Positions 31,202-39,595 of a stretch of 58,895 nt of DNA are shown one piece after another (within the stretch, counting starts at the first letter, position 1; every line of letters begins with the position of its first letter). Origin of the DNA: Arthrobacter sp. MYb23 (GTDB taxonomy: Bacteria; Actinomycetota; Actinomycetes; Actinomycetales; Micrococcaceae); NCBI RefSeq assembly GCF_002979775.1, contig NZ_PCPR01000028.1:1-58895 (forward strand), read 5' to 3'. A program made the translations under genes and the position numbers. The notes beneath the pieces are model-generated. The model had not been told where the DNA came from. It ran no database searches and saw only the letters and a program-made list of their open reading frames with translations.

Positions 31202-32725
31202 GTGACCCTTGAAGCCGACGTTCTGGCCGCTTACCCGGCGGAAGTCCAGATTCCTGCTCAGTTGGTTGCCGACGCCGTTGCGGCGTCCTCGGCAACGTCT
31301 CCCCGTGTGCTGGTAGTCCTCGACGACGACCCCACGGGAACCCAGTCCGTTGCGGATCTCGCCGTGCTCACCCGTTGGGACGTCGCGGACTTCACCTGGG
31401 CTTTCACCCACATCCGTGAGAACCAGACCAAGCCCGCGGTCTACGTCCTCACCAACACCCGCAGCCTGGACCCGGCCGAAGCCGCAGCACGCAATGAGGA
31501 AATCGTCCGCAACGCCCTGGCCGCAGCCGCCGGCAACGGTGTTGGTCCCCGGCTGCGCCTGGGTTTTGTCAGCCGCAGCGACTCCACCCTCCGCGGCCAC
31601 TACCCGCTGGAACCGGACGTCATCGCTGCCACCGTCGCTGCAGAAACCGGCGAACCCACGGACGGCGTGGTCATCGTCCCGGCATTCCCCGACGCCGGCC
31701 GCGTCACCATCGGCGGCGTCCACTACATGCGGGGAACAGCAGAAAACCTCGGCTCCCTGACCCCTGTTGCGGAGACGGAGTTCGCCAAGGACGCGAGCTT
31801 CGGCTTCAAGAACTCCGAGATGGCCAAGTATGTGGAGGAGAAGTCGCAGGGCCGGTTCCCGGCCAGCGACGTGATCGTCCTGGACCTGAACATCATCCGC
31901 GCCGGAGCGTCAGCGCAGGATCCCACCATCTCCGCCAAAGCAATCGCCGACGCCTTGGAATCCGCCACCAACTCCACACCCATCGTGGCCGACATCGTCA
32001 CCGAAAACGACTTCCGCGCCCTGGCCCTGGGCCTCGAAGAAGCAGAACGCCGCGGCAAGAAACTCCTCTACCGCGTTGGTCCGCCCTTCGTAAGAGGCCG
32101 CATTGGGCAGGAAATCCGCACCGCGCTGACCTCCGAGGAGGCCTTCGCGGGCAACACCCCGTCCACAGCCGGCGGCTTGATTGTGGTCGGTTCCCACGTG
32201 GGCGTCACCACCCGGCAACTCAATGACCTCACAGCCGCGCACAGCTCGGCCCGGATTATCGAGATCGACGTTGAGAAGCTCATTGCCGGCACCAAAACCG
32301 AGGGCGAAGCAGAAGCCGACGCCTACATCGGAACCGTCGTGTCCGACGTCGTCGATGCCCTCCGCAAGGGCGACGTCATTGTCCACACCAGCCGCCTGCT
32401 CATCAAAACCGACGACGCCGCAGCGAGCCTGAAGATCGCCCGCACAGTTTCGGCCGCCGTCGTCGCCGTGGTGAACCGCACCCTGAAGACCTTCCCGCCA
32501 CGATTCGTCATCGCCAAGGGCGGCATCACATCCTCGGACGTCGCCGCGCACGGTCTGGAAATCCGCCACGCGATTGTCCGCGGACCCATGCTCCCGGGCA
32601 TCGTCTCGCTGTGGGAGCCGGTGGACGGCCCCGCAAAGGGCATCCCGTACATCGTCTTCGCCGGCAACGTGGGCGACGACGAATCCCTGACCCAGGTCAC
32701 CCGCAAACTCAGCGCCACTTTCTAA
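31202..32725 (+). CDS. otnK: Four-carbon acid sugar kinase family protein (OtnK/DUF1537)
   Basis: I choose the GTG at 31202 (507 aa) because GGAG lies 6 nt upstream; the ATG at 31190 is the alternative. Diagnostic segments are VVLDDDPTGTQSVADL near the N-terminus, GFVSRSDSTLRGHYPLE, and the C-terminal nucleotide site FVIAKGGITSSDVAAHGL. Family members phosphorylate 2- or 3-oxo-tetronates at the terminal hydroxyl in threonate or erythronate catabolism. It leads the operon kinase-dehydrogenase-permease-aldolase. A longer acid sugar substrate is possible given the unusual aldolase partner. Confidence 0.88.
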   Translation: MTLEADVLAAYPAEVQIPAQLVADAVAASSATSPRVLVVLDDDPTGTQSVADLAVLTRWDVADFTWAFTHIRENQTKPAVYVLTNTRSLDPAEAAARNEEIVRNALAAAAGNGVGPRLRLGFVSRSDSTLRGHYPLEPDVIAATVAAETGEPTDGVVIVPAFPDAGRVTIGGVHYMRGTAENLGSLTPVAETEFAKDASFGFKNSEMAKYVEEKSQGRFPASDVIVLDLNIIRAGASAQDPTISAKAIADALESATNSTPIVADIVTENDFRALALGLEEAERRGKKLLYRVGPPFVRGRIGQEIRTALTSEEAFAGNTPSTAGGLIVVGSHVGVTTRQLNDLTAAHSSARIIEIDVEKLIAGTKTEGEAEADAYIGTVVSDVVDALRKGDVIVHTSRLLIKTDDAAASLKIARTVSAAVVAVVNRTLKTFPPRFVIAKGGITSSDVAAHGLEIRHAIVRGPMLPGIVSLWEPVDGPAKGIPYIVFAGNVGDDESLTQVTRKLSATF

Positions 32726-32750
32726 CAGTCAAAATTCACTGGAGAACACC

Positions 32751-33653
32751 ATGACCAGCAGCAACTACACCGTCACCGTCCTGGGCCTCGGCGCCATGGG
32801 ACTGCCCATGGCAACCCGCCTCGCCTCTGAGCTGACCGTCCACGGCTTCGACATCGCCGAGCCCCGCTTGGAGCTCGCAGCAGCGGCCGGCATCAAGACC
32901 TTCGACTCCGCACGCGAAGCTTCCCAGGGCGCCGATGCGCTGCTGTTGGCCGTCCGCAACGGTGAGCAGCTCAACGATGTCCTCTTCGGCGAACAGGGCG
33001 TGGCCTCGGTGTTGAAGCCGGGCGCCGTCGTGATCCTCGGCAGCACCGTGGGTACGGAAGCCATCCCCGCCACGGTGGCCAAGCTGGCTGAGTATGGCGT
33101 CGCGTTGGTTGACGCTCCGCTGTCCGGCGGCCCCAAGCGTGCCGGCGAAGGTGACCTGCTGATCGTTGTTGGCGCCGAGCCTGAGGCGCTCGAAAAGGCA
33201 CGCCCCGCACTTGAACTGTTGGCTTCCACCCTGAGCATCGTGGGCGACAAGCCCGGCGACGGCCAGGCACTCAAGACCGTCAACCAGCTCCTGTGCGGTG
33301 TCCACATCGCCGCCGCCGCAGAGGCCATGGCCCTCGCCGACGCCCTCGGCCTCGACCAAGCCAAGACCCTCGCGGCACTGGAAGCCGGGGCTGCCGGTTC
33401 CTTCATGCTCTCTAACCGCGGCCCGCGCATCCTCGAGGCCTACTCCGAAGACGGCGCCGAGGTTCTCAGTCGTCTGGACATCTTCGTCAAGGACATGGGC
33501 ATCGTGGGGAAGGCAACCCGGGCCGCCGGCCTCGCCGCACCCGTTGCTGCCGCCGCTGAACAGCTTTACCTCCTCGGCCAGGCCCAGGGCCTCGCCGCTG
33601 CCGACGACTCCGCCGTCATCAAGGTTGTTGCGCCCTCCAAGCGCACCGCCTAA
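32751..33653 (+). CDS. ltnD: NAD(P)-dependent dehydrogenase (LtnD / beta-hydroxyacid dehydrogenase family)
   Basis: The 300 aa protein has VTVLGLGAMGLPMATRL (Rossmann motif), the substrate-site DAPLSGGPKRAGEGDL and the catalytic Lys in ALKTVNQLL, all standard for the beta-hydroxyacid dehydrogenase family. In known acid-sugar operons LtnD oxidises L-threonate at C2. GGAG precedes the start. It is directly behind the kinase gene, supporting the oxidation-phosphorylation sequence. Confidence 0.85.
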   Translation: MTSSNYTVTVLGLGAMGLPMATRLASELTVHGFDIAEPRLELAAAAGIKTFDSAREASQGADALLLAVRNGEQLNDVLFGEQGVASVLKPGAVVILGSTVGTEAIPATVAKLAEYGVALVDAPLSGGPKRAGEGDLLIVVGAEPEALEKARPALELLASTLSIVGDKPGDGQALKTVNQLLCGVHIAAAAEAMALADALGLDQAKTLAALEAGAAGSFMLSNRGPRILEAYSEDGAEVLSRLDIFVKDMGIVGKATRAAGLAAPVAAAAEQLYLLGQAQGLAAADDSAVIKVVAPSKRTA

Positions 33654-33673
33654 CCATTCCCGCCAAAGAACCC

Positions 33674-33707
33674 GCGACGACGGCGGTCCCCCCTTCGCCG
33701 TCGTCGC
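33674..33707 (+). other. Hairpin in the dehydrogenase-permease intergenic spacer
   Basis: GCGACGACGGCG (33674-33685) and its perfect complement (33696-33707) enclose a 10-nt loop. There is no T-run, so it is more likely an mRNA-stabilising or attenuating element inside the operon than a full terminator. Confidence 0.5.
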
Positions 33708-33756
33708 CACCTCCGCCGGTCTTCCCTAGACTGGTTTGTCAAAGGAGACACCCCCG

Positions 33757-35223
33757 ATGAATCCCCTCGTTAACTCGCTGATGGTCCGGGCGGCCGATGC
33801 CCCCGCCATCAAGCCCGCAGTGGAGCTGGGAACACCACTTCTGCTGACCATCGCCGCGGCAGGGATAGCCCTGCTGCTGGTGCTGATCATCCGCTTCAAG
33901 ATCCAGGCTTTCGTTGCTCTGCTGGCCGTCAGCATCCTGGTGGGCGTCGCAGCCCAGATCCCGCTCAAGGACATCTTCACCGTGGTGACCACCGGCGTCG
34001 GCAGCACCATGGGCAAGGTCGCGTTGCTGATCGCCCTCGGTGCCATCCTTGGCCGCATGATCGAGGTATCCGGCGGCGTGCAGTCGCTGGCAACCCACTT
34101 CACGGAGAAGCTTGGGGCCAAGCGCGTTGCTGTCGCTTTGACCGCCGTGGGCTTCCTGGTGGCCATCCCCGTGTTCTTCGAAGTTGGCGTGATCGTCCTG
34201 GTTCCGATCGTTTACGCCTTCGCCAAGATCGCGAACGTCCACCCCATTAAGTTCGGCCTGCCCATGGCCGGCATCATGCTGTCCATCCACGTTGCCGTCC
34301 CGCCGCACCCCGGAATCGTGGCCGGCGCCGGCGTCTTCGGCGCGGACATCGGACTCATCACCATGATTTCGCTCATCATCTGCATCCCCCTCGGATTCCT
34401 GTCCTACTGGGTTGCCAGCATCATGAACCGCAAGGACTACGAGCTCCTCCCCGGAGTGAAGCAGCAGGTGGAAGAATTCGGTTCCGAATCCCTGGTCCAC
34501 GTTGGCCACGAGGGCCCAGGCGCCCGCGCAATCGCTCCTCCCCGTCCCGGCCTGATCATGTTCCTGATTGCCGCGCCCATCGCCCAGATCCTCCTCGGCA
34601 CCGTGGGTACACTGACCATCGCCAAGGACAACTACTGGTACGGCGTGGCCGCTTTCATCGGTAACCCGTTCTTCGCACTCCTGGTTGCGGTAACCCTGTC
34701 CTTCTTCCTGCTGGCGGTCCGCCGTAACTGGTCCCTCAAAGAGACCGGCGAAATCTTCGAGGGGGCACTTCCTCCCATCGCCTCCATCCTCATGGTGGTT
34801 GCAGCCGGTGGCGTGTTCGGTGAAGTCCTCCGCACCTCGGGCATCGGCGCCGCGCTCTCGCACACGCTGGACAGCCTGGGCCTTCCGGTGATTGTGCTCG
34901 GATTCATCATCTCCCTGGCACTGCGCGCCGCACAGGGTTCGGCCACCGTCGCCATTGTGACCACCACCGGCCTGCTCACTTCCGCTGTGATGGAGGGCGG
35001 CTACACGCCAGCCCAGATCGCCGTGATCGTGATCGCCATCGGTTTCGGCTCGCTCGGCCTGTCCCACGTGACAGACGCGGGCTTCTGGACCGTGATCCGC
35101 TACTACGGCCTCACGGTTTCCGATGGCCTCAAGACCTGGACCGTCCTCACCACCATCCTGGGCCTGGCCGGCTTCGCGCTGACGTATGTCGCTTGGATCC
35201 TGGTAGGAGGTTTGGCCCACTGA
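33757..35223 (+). CDS. GntP-family gluconate/acid-sugar permease
   Basis: The start at 33757 (488 aa) follows AAAGGAG by 9 nt. The protein is almost wholly hydrophobic with 12 or more membrane segments. Diagnostic GntP motifs include GAILGRMIEVSGG, FFEVGVIVLVP, AVPPHPGIVAGAG and AQGSATVAIVTTTGL. It is a proton-coupled importer in the cytoplasmic membrane for gluconate-like sugar acids and here would supply the operon's substrate. The stop overlaps the aldolase start by 1 nt. Confidence 0.93.
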   Translation: MNPLVNSLMVRAADAPAIKPAVELGTPLLLTIAAAGIALLLVLIIRFKIQAFVALLAVSILVGVAAQIPLKDIFTVVTTGVGSTMGKVALLIALGAILGRMIEVSGGVQSLATHFTEKLGAKRVAVALTAVGFLVAIPVFFEVGVIVLVPIVYAFAKIANVHPIKFGLPMAGIMLSIHVAVPPHPGIVAGAGVFGADIGLITMISLIICIPLGFLSYWVASIMNRKDYELLPGVKQQVEEFGSESLVHVGHEGPGARAIAPPRPGLIMFLIAAPIAQILLGTVGTLTIAKDNYWYGVAAFIGNPFFALLVAVTLSFFLLAVRRNWSLKETGEIFEGALPPIASILMVVAAGGVFGEVLRTSGIGAALSHTLDSLGLPVIVLGFIISLALRAAQGSATVAIVTTTGLLTSAVMEGGYTPAQIAVIVIAIGFGSLGLSHVTDAGFWTVIRYYGLTVSDGLKTWTVLTTILGLAGFALTYVAWILVGGLAH

Positions 35224-36098
35224 TGCGCACCACACTCGATCGGCTGGTCACCTCAGCGCTCGCATCCGGCTCCGCTGTTCCGGCCTTCACCTGCTACGAC
35301 TTCACCACCGCACTGGCTGTTGTGTCGGCGGCGGAGGACGCCCGGCTCGGCGTGATCCTGCTGGTGGCTCCCAAAACTGCGTCCACACCCAACGGTCTGC
35401 GCCTTATCACAGCCCTTCGCGGCCTCGCCGACGACGCCGGCGTTCCGGTCTCCATCCAGTTGGATCACGCCTCAGACTTGCAGGTCATCCGTGATTCCGT
35501 GGCCGCAGGTGCGGACGCCGTCCTGGCCGATGGTTCGTCCTTGCCCTACGAGGACAACATCGCCTTGGTTCGCGAAGTCCGTGCCGCGCTGGACGCGCAA
35601 GGTGCCGCCGACGTCGTGATTGAGGCAGAGCTGGGCGGCCTGGCGGGGGACGAGGACAAGGCGTTCGGTACCGATGATTTAGCGCACGACGCCGACACTT
35701 CCGTTGCGGGGCTCACCAACCCTGCGCAGGTGGCTGACTTCGTGGAGCGAACGGGTGCGCAACTGCTGGCTATTGCCGTGGGAAACGTGCACGGCAAGTA
35801 CAAGGGAGAGCCCAACATCCGCTGGGACGTGCTCCAGGACGTCGCAGCAACGACCAACGTTCCGCTGGTGCTCCATGGCGCATCCGGCATCCCCGCAGAC
35901 CAGCTCGCGAAGGCGCCGTCCATGAACGTGGGCAAGGTGAACTTCAATACGGAGCTGCGCACCGGCATCCTTTCCACGCTGGAGGCTGAAACCGCTGCAC
36001 ACCGGGCCGACGGTGAGAATCTTCAGGGTCTGCTGGCCCGCTGGAACGGCTCGGCTGCGAGCTTCGCCGGCGCCACGCTGGAGTTGCTGAGCGCCTGA
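35223..36098 (+). CDS. Class II (zinc) ketose-bisphosphate-type aldolase
   Basis: The 291 aa protein starts at the ATG overlapping the permease stop (TGATG). Zinc ligands are visible: His in IQLDHASD, Glu in EAELGGL, His in GNVHGKYKG and His in LVLHGASGIP. The phosphate-binding KVNFNTELR is also present. It belongs to the fructose-bisphosphate/tagatose-bisphosphate aldolase family. Known threonate operons instead use an AraD-like OtnC decarboxylase, so this pathway probably cleaves a phosphorylated keto acid by retro-aldol reaction. It is unlikely to be the glycolytic enzyme, given the operon and the missing usual insertions. Confidence 0.88.
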   Translation: MRTTLDRLVTSALASGSAVPAFTCYDFTTALAVVSAAEDARLGVILLVAPKTASTPNGLRLITALRGLADDAGVPVSIQLDHASDLQVIRDSVAAGADAVLADGSSLPYEDNIALVREVRAALDAQGAADVVIEAELGGLAGDEDKAFGTDDLAHDADTSVAGLTNPAQVADFVERTGAQLLAIAVGNVHGKYKGEPNIRWDVLQDVAATTNVPLVLHGASGIPADQLAKAPSMNVGKVNFNTELRTGILSTLEAETAAHRADGENLQGLLARWNGSAASFAGATLELLSA

Positions 36099-36118
36099 AG
36101 GCCAAGCTCAAGAACAAG

Positions 36119-36153
36119 GGGAGGCTAGGATCAAAACATGATCCTGGCCTCCC
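36119..36153 (+). promoter_or_regulatory. Hairpin covering the ribosome site and start codon of the DUF1304 gene
   Basis: GGGAGGCTAGGATCA (36119-36133) pairs with TGATCCTGGCCTCCC (36139-36153) with a single G-T pair and a 5-nt loop AAACA. The Shine-Dalgarno GGGGAGG lies in the left arm, and the ATG (36138-36140) sits at the loop edge. TGATTTT follows. It could terminate the aldolase operon or gate translation of the next gene. Confidence 0.6.
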
Positions 36154-36530
36154 TGATTTTCGCGACGATTGCCGCCCTGCTCCACGTCTACATTTTCACC
36201 ATGGAGTCCATTACCTGGACCAAGCCCAAGACCTGGAAAACGTTCAGCATCACCTCGCAGGCTGACGCGGAGACTACCAAGCCGCTCGCCTACAACCAGG
36301 GCTTCTACAACCTGTTCCTCGCCATTGGCGCCTTGATCGGCATCATCGCAGTTGCCATGGGTGCAACCCAAGTGGGCTGGACCCTCGTCTTCAGCAGCTG
36401 TGGTTCCATGCTCCTGGCCGCCCTGGTGCTGGCAGCCAGCGGCAAAAAGTACCTCCGCGCCGCAACGCTCCAAGGCACAACGCCGCTGCTCGCCGTCGTG
36501 CTTGGAGTGTTGGCGGTGACGCTGGGCTAG
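36138..36530 (+). CDS. DUF1304 small membrane protein
   Basis: The 130 aa protein has four predicted membrane helices. The conserved ALLHVYIFTMESITWTK, YNQGFYNLFLAIGAL and GTTPLLAVVLG blocks are typical of DUF1304. The function of the family is not known. It lies 39 nt behind the acid-sugar operon but is probably expressed independently, since its start is buried in a strong hairpin. Confidence 0.88.
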   Translation: MILASLIFATIAALLHVYIFTMESITWTKPKTWKTFSITSQADAETTKPLAYNQGFYNLFLAIGALIGIIAVAMGATQVGWTLVFSSCGSMLLAALVLAASGKKYLRAATLQGTTPLLAVVLGVLAVTLG

Positions 36531-36539
36531 CCGAGGAGA

Positions 36540-36959
36540 CTAGTGCTCCGGCGGACCTGCCTGGGCTGCGGCTTCGTCCATCCAGAGAACTTCCCAGTGG
36601 TGGCCATCCAGATCGCGGAATGCCCGGCTGTACATGAACCCGAGATCCTGGGCGTCGTAAGTCTCTGAGCCGCCTGCTTCGAGCGCCTTGGTGGCCAAGG
36701 CGTCCACGTCTTCACGGCTGTCGGCGGAAAGGGCGACGATGGCAGCCGTCGAGTTTTTCGTGTCCGCAATGGGCTGCTTGGTGAACTCGCTGAACTTGGC
36801 ATGCGTCAGGAGCATTGCGTAAATGGTGTCACTGAAGACCACACAAGCGGCAGTCTCATCGGTGAAATTCGGGTTGATGGAGTAGCCAAGGGCCGTGTAG
36901 AAGGCCTTGGATGCCTCGAGGTCGCTGACGGGCAGGTTCACGAAAATCGACGTAGTCAT
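36540..36959 (-). CDS. VOC-family protein (glyoxalase/bleomycin-resistance fold)
   Basis: The 139 aa protein has paired beta-alpha-beta-beta-beta modules: FVNLPVSDLEASKAFYTALGY in the first half and DLGFMYSRAFRDLDGHHWEVLWMD in the second. The Asp-Gly-His (DLDGHHWEV) end is typical of the metal-bearing superfamily. It is a cytosolic protein of unknown substrate and probably stands alone. Confidence 0.88.
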   Translation of the reverse strand: MTTSIFVNLPVSDLEASKAFYTALGYSINPNFTDETAACVVFSDTIYAMLLTHAKFSEFTKQPIADTKNSTAAIVALSADSREDVDALATKALEAGGSETYDAQDLGFMYSRAFRDLDGHHWEVLWMDEAAAQAGPPEH

Positions 36960-37019
36960 GCGTCTGATCCTGCCGGTGTTTCCACCCCTCGTCCAGAGGC
37001 AATTTCGCGTTTGTGGATA

Positions 37020-38057
37020 TCAGACGCTGAAGTCCTTGGATGTCGCGTCCCTCCACAGGGGAAGGGGCACCACTGACACACTGCGTCCGGACTCGTCGAG
37101 AATGTGGCCCAGCCGCTTGTAGGTCCTCACCACGGCCTGCCGTGAAATCACCGAACTGCCCGGTGCCCGCTCGGCCAGCTCCCGCTCGAACGCTTGGGCT
37201 TCCAAATAGTCCCGCACCCACAACGTGACCACCAGGTTTTGGGTACCCAATACCTGGGCGCTGAGGCGACAGTTGCTTTGCGCAGCAAAGTAGCCGCCGA
37301 TCTCGTCAACGTAGTGCGCCGGGATGTTGAGCATGAGGGTGACCTCCCGCAGCCCCCTGTTTGCTGCAGTGGAGGCGTCGCACCTCAGCGTGATGTAGCC
37401 GGCAGCGAGGAAGCGCTCCACCCGGCGTCGGGCAGTCTGGGGTGAGACGTTGCAGGCGGCGCCAAGTTCCGCCCAACTGGCCCGGCCATCCTTAGCGAGT
37501 TCCTCCAGCAGCACGGCATCCAACCGATCAGGTGAATAGCCGGCAGGGGCTTCCTTCGTCTGCGTTGAAACCTGCCGCGCACGTCCGGGTTCCAGCGTGC
37601 CGCTGCGCCATTCCGAGGCCTGGCGGTAGAGCTTGGTCACAAAAACCACCTCGCGATGCGTGACGCCTGGAAGCTTGGGAAAGGAACCAGTGATGATGTC
37701 CATGAGTTCTTCATGGCTGGAGGCAAAGCAATCCATGAAGACATCGTGCGAGCCGGTCACCATGGACACTGTGCCGAAGGCGGGCTCCGCACAAAGCCGG
37801 CGAATGAGTTCCTCACTTTCGCCTGGCCGTGAGGAGAGCTGGATAAATGCAGACCAACCCGCGCTGAGGTAGCGCTGACCGGGAGATGGCGTGATCCATG
37901 CCAGCCGGCCCTCGGCCAACGTTTGCCATCGTCGCGCGATGGTGGGCCCTGACAGCCCGAGGGCATCCGCAACCCGGCTCCATTCCGCCCGCGGGTTGAT
38001 CTGGAGTGCATTGACGATTTCAAGGTCAAGCTCTGAGATGGTGGCTGATTCGTTCAA
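37020..38057 (-). CDS. Lrp/AsnC-family regulator with two AsnC modules
   Basis: The 345 aa protein begins at TTG (38057) with AGGA just upstream. It contains two winged-helix/AsnC units: ISELDLEIVNALQINPRAEWSRVAD with sensor about 75-145, and DRLDAVLLEELAKDGRASWAELG with sensor about 235-310. This fused double form is common in actinobacteria. It is divergent from the MFS transporter and M20 hydrolase pair across 119 bp and probably controls them in response to an amino acid or amide. Confidence 0.88.
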   Translation of the reverse strand: MNESATISELDLEIVNALQINPRAEWSRVADALGLSGPTIARRWQTLAEGRLAWITPSPGQRYLSAGWSAFIQLSSRPGESEELIRRLCAEPAFGTVSMVTGSHDVFMDCFASSHEELMDIITGSFPKLPGVTHREVVFVTKLYRQASEWRSGTLEPGRARQVSTQTKEAPAGYSPDRLDAVLLEELAKDGRASWAELGAACNVSPQTARRRVERFLAAGYITLRCDASTAANRGLREVTLMLNIPAHYVDEIGGYFAAQSNCRLSAQVLGTQNLVVTLWVRDYLEAQAFERELAERAPGSSVISRQAVVRTYKRLGHILDESGRSVSVVPLPLWRDATSKDFSV

Positions 38058-38176
38058 TATTTCCTGCTTTTAGTGGGTTTTGAACAATTCCACGGCCAGT
38101 GTAGACGACGGTCATAACGTTGTGACTCGCATCACCACTAAGTCATCCACAAAGGCTCAAGACCACAAGGAAGCAC

Positions 38177-39595
38177 ATGGCAAGCAACACAGCCCCTCCC
38201 ACCACGTCAGCCATGACTCGCCGGAGCATTGCAGGAATGATCCTGGCAATGGCCCTCATCGAATCGCTCAGCGGCGTGACACAGGGGTACCTGAGTCCCA
38301 TCCTGCCCGCGCTGGGACCGGTCTTCGAGATTGACGACCCCACCATCAATGGCATTTTCCTCATCTCCAACGTCAGTTTCGCCGTTCTCACGCCCATCAT
38401 TTCGAGGCTCGGGGACAGCTACGGCTACCGGCTTGTGCTGCGGTGGTCCACGGGCGTGGTGACTATTGGTGTGCTGCAGATGGCATTGTGGCCGTCGTTG
38501 TGGACGGTAACGCTGGGCGTCGTCATGCTGACCTGCGTGGTGGGCTTCATCCCGCTCATGATGGGAATTCTCCGTGTCACCAGCCCGGCGCACACCCGCA
38601 CTGGCGTCAGCGTCATGATCGGCATGCTCATGATCATGGTGGGAGCAGGCGGACTGCTGGCCGGAGTTGTTGGGGTCACTCACCCGACGCTCGGATTCTG
38701 GGTGGCGGTTCCCTTCGCCGTGGCCGCGTTGATTTGTTCGTTCTTACTGCCCGACGCCGGGGTCCCGACCCGTGAGGGCATCGCCCTGGCGCCGCTGTTG
38801 GCATGTTCGCTGGGCCTCATTGGCTTCGTTGTGGCGCTCTCCATGGCACCCGAATGGGGCTGGCTGGACGCCCGAACACTGACTGCCGGCGCAGTGGGCC
38901 TCGCCCTTTTGGCTTATTGGGCCAGGCGTGACTTCGGCGCCAATCAGGGCCGCCGGTTCATGGATCTGCGAATGCTGGCCAATCCCCGGATCCGCGCTAT
39001 TTCTCTGGCCACGTTCTTCTTCGGCTTTGCTTCCATCAGCTACTTCGGAACCAACGGTATTTTCCTGCACTCAAACCCGGGCAAGACTGGCTACGGGTTC
39101 GGCCTCAGCCCACTCATGATCGCTGTGGTTCTGGCCTTGGCTTCAGTCCTGTCACTGGCTTCCTCACTCCTAACGGCGAGGGCGCTCCGCCAGTTCGGTG
39201 AACGCGCCACCCTGGTCTTCGCAGGCGTCCTGCTGGCCGGCGGCTTCGTCGTGATGTTGCTGGGCCACAACTCCTTTGCCGGATATTGCCTCGGCTTCGC
39301 GATGTTCAACCTCAGCCTGGGAATGTACCAAGCGGGCACCCGGGCGTTGTCCGTGGAAGGTGTTCCCGTGGAGGAAACGTCCACAGCGGCAGGCCTCAAT
39401 GAGCTGGCTCTCTCCGTAGGTATCGCGGTGGGCGCCGCTGTGGTGAAGCTGATCTCTTCCGCATCCGTTGACTCCGGACGCATCACCGAAACCGGACTGT
39501 TCACCATCTGGGGAGCCTTGGCAGTCGCTGCGCTGATAGCTGCCGCCGCAAGTGCACGCTACCCGAAGCGTCAGGCTGCCGGGGTGACAGCATGA
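38177..39595 (+). CDS. MFS transporter
   Basis: The 472 aa protein has about 12-14 membrane helices. The motif-A-like loop RLGDSYGYR lies between helices 2 and 3, with a long central loop containing RRDFGANQGRRFMDLRML. AAGGAAG precedes the ATG. It overlaps the following M20 hydrolase (ATGATG at 39592). A role in importing the hydrolase substrate or exporting its product is suggested by coupling. Confidence 0.88.
   Translation: MASNTAPPTTSAMTRRSIAGMILAMALIESLSGVTQGYLSPILPALGPVFEIDDPTINGIFLISNVSFAVLTPIISRLGDSYGYRLVLRWSTGVVTIGVLQMALWPSLWTVTLGVVMLTCVVGFIPLMMGILRVTSPAHTRTGVSVMIGMLMIMVGAGGLLAGVVGVTHPTLGFWVAVPFAVAALICSFLLPDAGVPTREGIALAPLLACSLGLIGFVVALSMAPEWGWLDARTLTAGAVGLALLAYWARRDFGANQGRRFMDLRMLANPRIRAISLATFFFGFASISYFGTNGIFLHSNPGKTGYGFGLSPLMIAVVLALASVLSLASSLLTARALRQFGERATLVFAGVLLAGGFVVMLLGHNSFAGYCLGFAMFNLSLGMYQAGTRALSVEGVPVEETSTAAGLNELALSVGIAVGAAVVKLISSASVDSGRITETGLFTIWGALAVAALIAAAASARYPKRQAAGVTA

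Noticed and set aside
33739..35235. A 498-codon minus-strand frame opposite the GntP permease
   Set aside because: Its His/Asp/Gly-rich composition is the typical antisense image of a hydrophobic membrane protein. The permease has GntP motifs and a good ribosome site.
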